DNA from: an uncultured Oscillospiraceae bacterium
GTDB lineage: Bacteria > Bacillota > Clostridia > Oscillospirales > Oscillospiraceae
Assembly: GCA_934636045.1 (NCBI GenBank)
Contig: CAKTZP010000041.1
Span: 1 to 14,845, forward strand
Length of the DNA: 14,845 nucleotides
Direction of reading: 5' to 3'
Position 1 is the stretch's first letter; each line of letters starts with the position of its first letter. Below, one piece after another: positions 13,257 to 14,845 of this stretch. Below the pieces are notes generated by a model. It was not told where the DNA came from and did not search any database. It saw only the letters and a program-made list of their open reading frames with translations. A program made the translations under genes and the position numbers.

Positions 13257-14845
13257 ATGTACACTGCGAAGGACATCCGCAATATTGCGCTGCTCGGTCA
13301 TGGCGGCGATGGCAAATCCGCCCTGTGCGAGAGTATGCTCTACCTCACCAAGGCGATCACCCGTCTCGGTAAGCGTGCCGACGGCACCACTGTCTCCGAT
13401 TTTGACGACGAAGAGAAGAAGCGCCAGTATTCCATCAAGACCTCTGTCATCCCCGTGGAATACGCCGGCTGCAAGCTCAACGTTCTCGATAACCCCGGCT
13501 ACTTCGATTTCGCAGCCGAGGTCGTGCAGTCCCTCCGCGTCGCGGATGCAGGTCTGATCTGCCTGTCCGCGAAGTCCGGCATCGTCGTCGGCACCGAAAA
13601 GGGCTGGAAGTCCCTCGCTGACGCAGAGCTGCCCGCAATGTTCTATGTTTCCAAGCTGGATGAAGAGCATGCCAACTTCTTCGGCACGTTCGATGCCATC
13701 CGCTCCACCTTCGGCGCCTCCGCCATCCCCTTCACCTTCCCGATTCTGAACGGTGAGCAGACGGTCGGCATCGTCGATTTGATTGAAAAGAAGGCCTACG
13801 ACGCAAGCGGCAAGGAGATTGCTCGTCCCGCCGACGCCGCAGACAAGATCGAAGAATACATGATGGAGCTCAACGAGCAGGTCGCCGAGACCGACGAGGC
13901 CCTCATGGAGAAGTTCTTCATGGAAGAGCCCTTCACTCCGGAGGAGCTCATCAAGGGCATCAAGGACGGCATTGCACAGAGAACCGTTACTCCCGTGTTC
14001 TGCGGCTGCTCCATGACCGGCCTCGGCACCGTCCGCCTGATGGAAAACCTCAAGAAGTTCGCTCCCTCCCCGCTGGAGGGCAAGCCGATGATCGCCGTCG
14101 ACGAGGATGGCAACGAGTCCGAGTTCAAGCTCGACCCCGCCGGCAGCCCGATGGCATTCGTGTTCAACACGGTCGCCGACCAGTACGGCAAGAACTCCTA
14201 CTTCAAGGTCATCTCCGGTGACATTGAGGACACCCTGACCGTCGTCAACGCCCGCACCGGCGACAACGAAAAGCTCGGCAACACCTTCTTCCCGAAGGGC
14301 AAGGACAACGCCAAGACCTCCAAGGTCTGCTGCGGCGATATCGGCGTGTTCACGAAGCTCGCCTCCGTCCGCACCGGCGACACGCTGGGTCTGCCCGGCA
14401 AGGTCGTTTCCATCAAGAAGATGGAGTACGCAGAGCCCTGCTACCGCATGGCCATCTACGCCAAGACCAAGGGTCAGGAAGACAAGGTCGCAGCCGGTCT
14501 GGTCAAGCTGAACGAGGAAGACGCCTCCTTTACCTATGGCAACGACCCCGAGACCAAGGAAATGATCATCGCCGGTGTCTGCGACATTCACCTGAGCGTT
14601 ATCATTGCAAAGCTGCTGAGCAAGTATAAGGTCGAGGCCGAGCTCCGCCCGGCGAAGATCGCTTACCGCGAGACCATCAAGAAAAAGGTCGAGATCCACG
14701 GCCGCCACAAGAAGCAGTCCGGCGGCCATGGCCAGTTCGGCGACGTCTACATCCGCTTCGAGCCGCAGTCCGAGTCCGAAGAGATGATCTTCGCGGATGA
14801 GACCGTCGGCGGCTGCGTGCCGCAGAACTTCATCCCGTCCGTTGA
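13257..14845 (+). CDS. EF-G-like translational GTPase (FusA2-type paralogue), 3' end outside the window
   Basis: The 529 visible residues cover EF-G domains I-III and the start of IV. The G domain has G1 GHGGDGKS (14-21), G3 DNPGY (78-82), G4 SKLD (132-135) and G5 CSMTG (251-255). Canonical EF-G has GHxDxGKT, DTPGH and NKMD, so the catalytic His of G3 is Tyr here, as I recall for EF-G-2-type paralogues. Domain IV is recognisable at AYRETIKKKVE (469-479) and QSGGHGQFGDVYIRFEP (487-503), the EF-G signature. The ATG follows AAAGGAG at a long 12-base spacing; no alternative in-frame start exists nearby. Codons are strongly biased to C-ending and AAG forms, suggesting high expression, and it has its own strong promoter. 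It may act in translocation, ribosome rescue or a regulatory role; the canonical fusA would be elsewhere. Confidence 0.88.
   Translation, partial: MYTAKDIRNIALLGHGGDGKSALCESMLYLTKAITRLGKRADGTTVSDFDDEEKKRQYSIKTSVIPVEYAGCKLNVLDNPGYFDFAAEVVQSLRVADAGLICLSAKSGIVVGTEKGWKSLADAELPAMFYVSKLDEEHANFFGTFDAIRSTFGASAIPFTFPILNGEQTVGIVDLIEKKAYDASGKEIARPADAADKIEEYMMELNEQVAETDEALMEKFFMEEPFTPEELIKGIKDGIAQRTVTPVFCGCSMTGLGTVRLMENLKKFAPSPLEGKPMIAVDEDGNESEFKLDPAGSPMAFVFNTVADQYGKNSYFKVISGDIEDTLTVVNARTGDNEKLGNTFFPKGKDNAKTSKVCCGDIGVFTKLASVRTGDTLGLPGKVVSIKKMEYAEPCYRMAIYAKTKGQEDKVAAGLVKLNEEDASFTYGNDPETKEMIIAGVCDIHLSVIIAKLLSKYKVEAELRPAKIAYRETIKKKVEIHGRHKKQSGGHGQFGDVYIRFEPQSESEEMIFADETVGGCVPQNFIPSV

Noticed and set aside
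13146..14729. 527-codon minus-strand frame opposite the EF-G-like gene
   Set aside because: Composition (Leu/Val/Asp/Gly-rich, no domain) is that of an antisense shadow; the plus strand carries clear EF-G motifs.

Overview
The window looks like chromosomal DNA from a GC-rich, spore-forming Clostridia member, probably an Oscillospiraceae/Ruminococcaceae-type gut bacterium. This is inferred from the gene families, strong AGGAGG-type ribosome binding sites, SigA-like promoters, a BceAB-type antimicrobial-peptide transporter, a Firmicutes-style MltG and a promoter matching the mother-cell sporulation consensus. No phage genes, transposase, tRNA, rRNA or CRISPR array was seen.

Left part (1-2772, minus strand): a tight operon read leftward encodes a WecG/TagA/CpsF glycosyltransferase, a dTMP kinase, a DJ-1/PfpI protein and the N-terminal 275 residues of the endolytic transglycosylase MltG, which is cut by the window edge. 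Gaps are 2-11 bp and start choices are set by Shine-Dalgarno spacing. The divergent intergenic region (2773-2922) carries a vegetative-type promoter for this operon and, facing the other way, a SigE/SigK-like promoter for a cysteine-rich protein (2923-3750), which is therefore a candidate spore-coat or exosporium protein.

Middle (3751-4224): about 470 bp without a convincing gene. It holds a bidirectional terminator-like hairpin and a mosaic of inverted repeats, including a 199-bp MITE-like unit. Then, on the minus strand, come a 47-aa membrane peptide, a BceB-type permease and a BceA-type ATPase. No two-component system is adjacent, but an exact TTACA-N4-TGTAA palindrome of the BceR/VirR type lies upstream. 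Further upstream are an MscS-type mechanosensitive channel and FtsH, overlapping by 4 bp.

Right part (9953-14845): ftsH and an rlmB-type rRNA methyltransferase are divergently transcribed from two well-formed promoters. Three bases after rlmB lies a 701-aa membrane protein that I read as a degenerate P1B-type ATPase. It has the 8-helix layout and P/N-domain landmarks, but the DKTGT, TGE, CPC, HP, TGDN and GDGxxND motifs are missing or replaced. This is the most unusual gene in the window. The window ends in an EF-G-like translational GTPase with its own strong promoter and altered G motifs, cut by the edge after 529 codons.

Functionally the window mixes envelope synthesis (glycosyltransferase, MltG), membrane quality control and stress (FtsH, MscS, BceAB), nucleotide and RNA metabolism (dTMP kinase, RlmB), a likely sporulation protein and a translation-factor paralogue.
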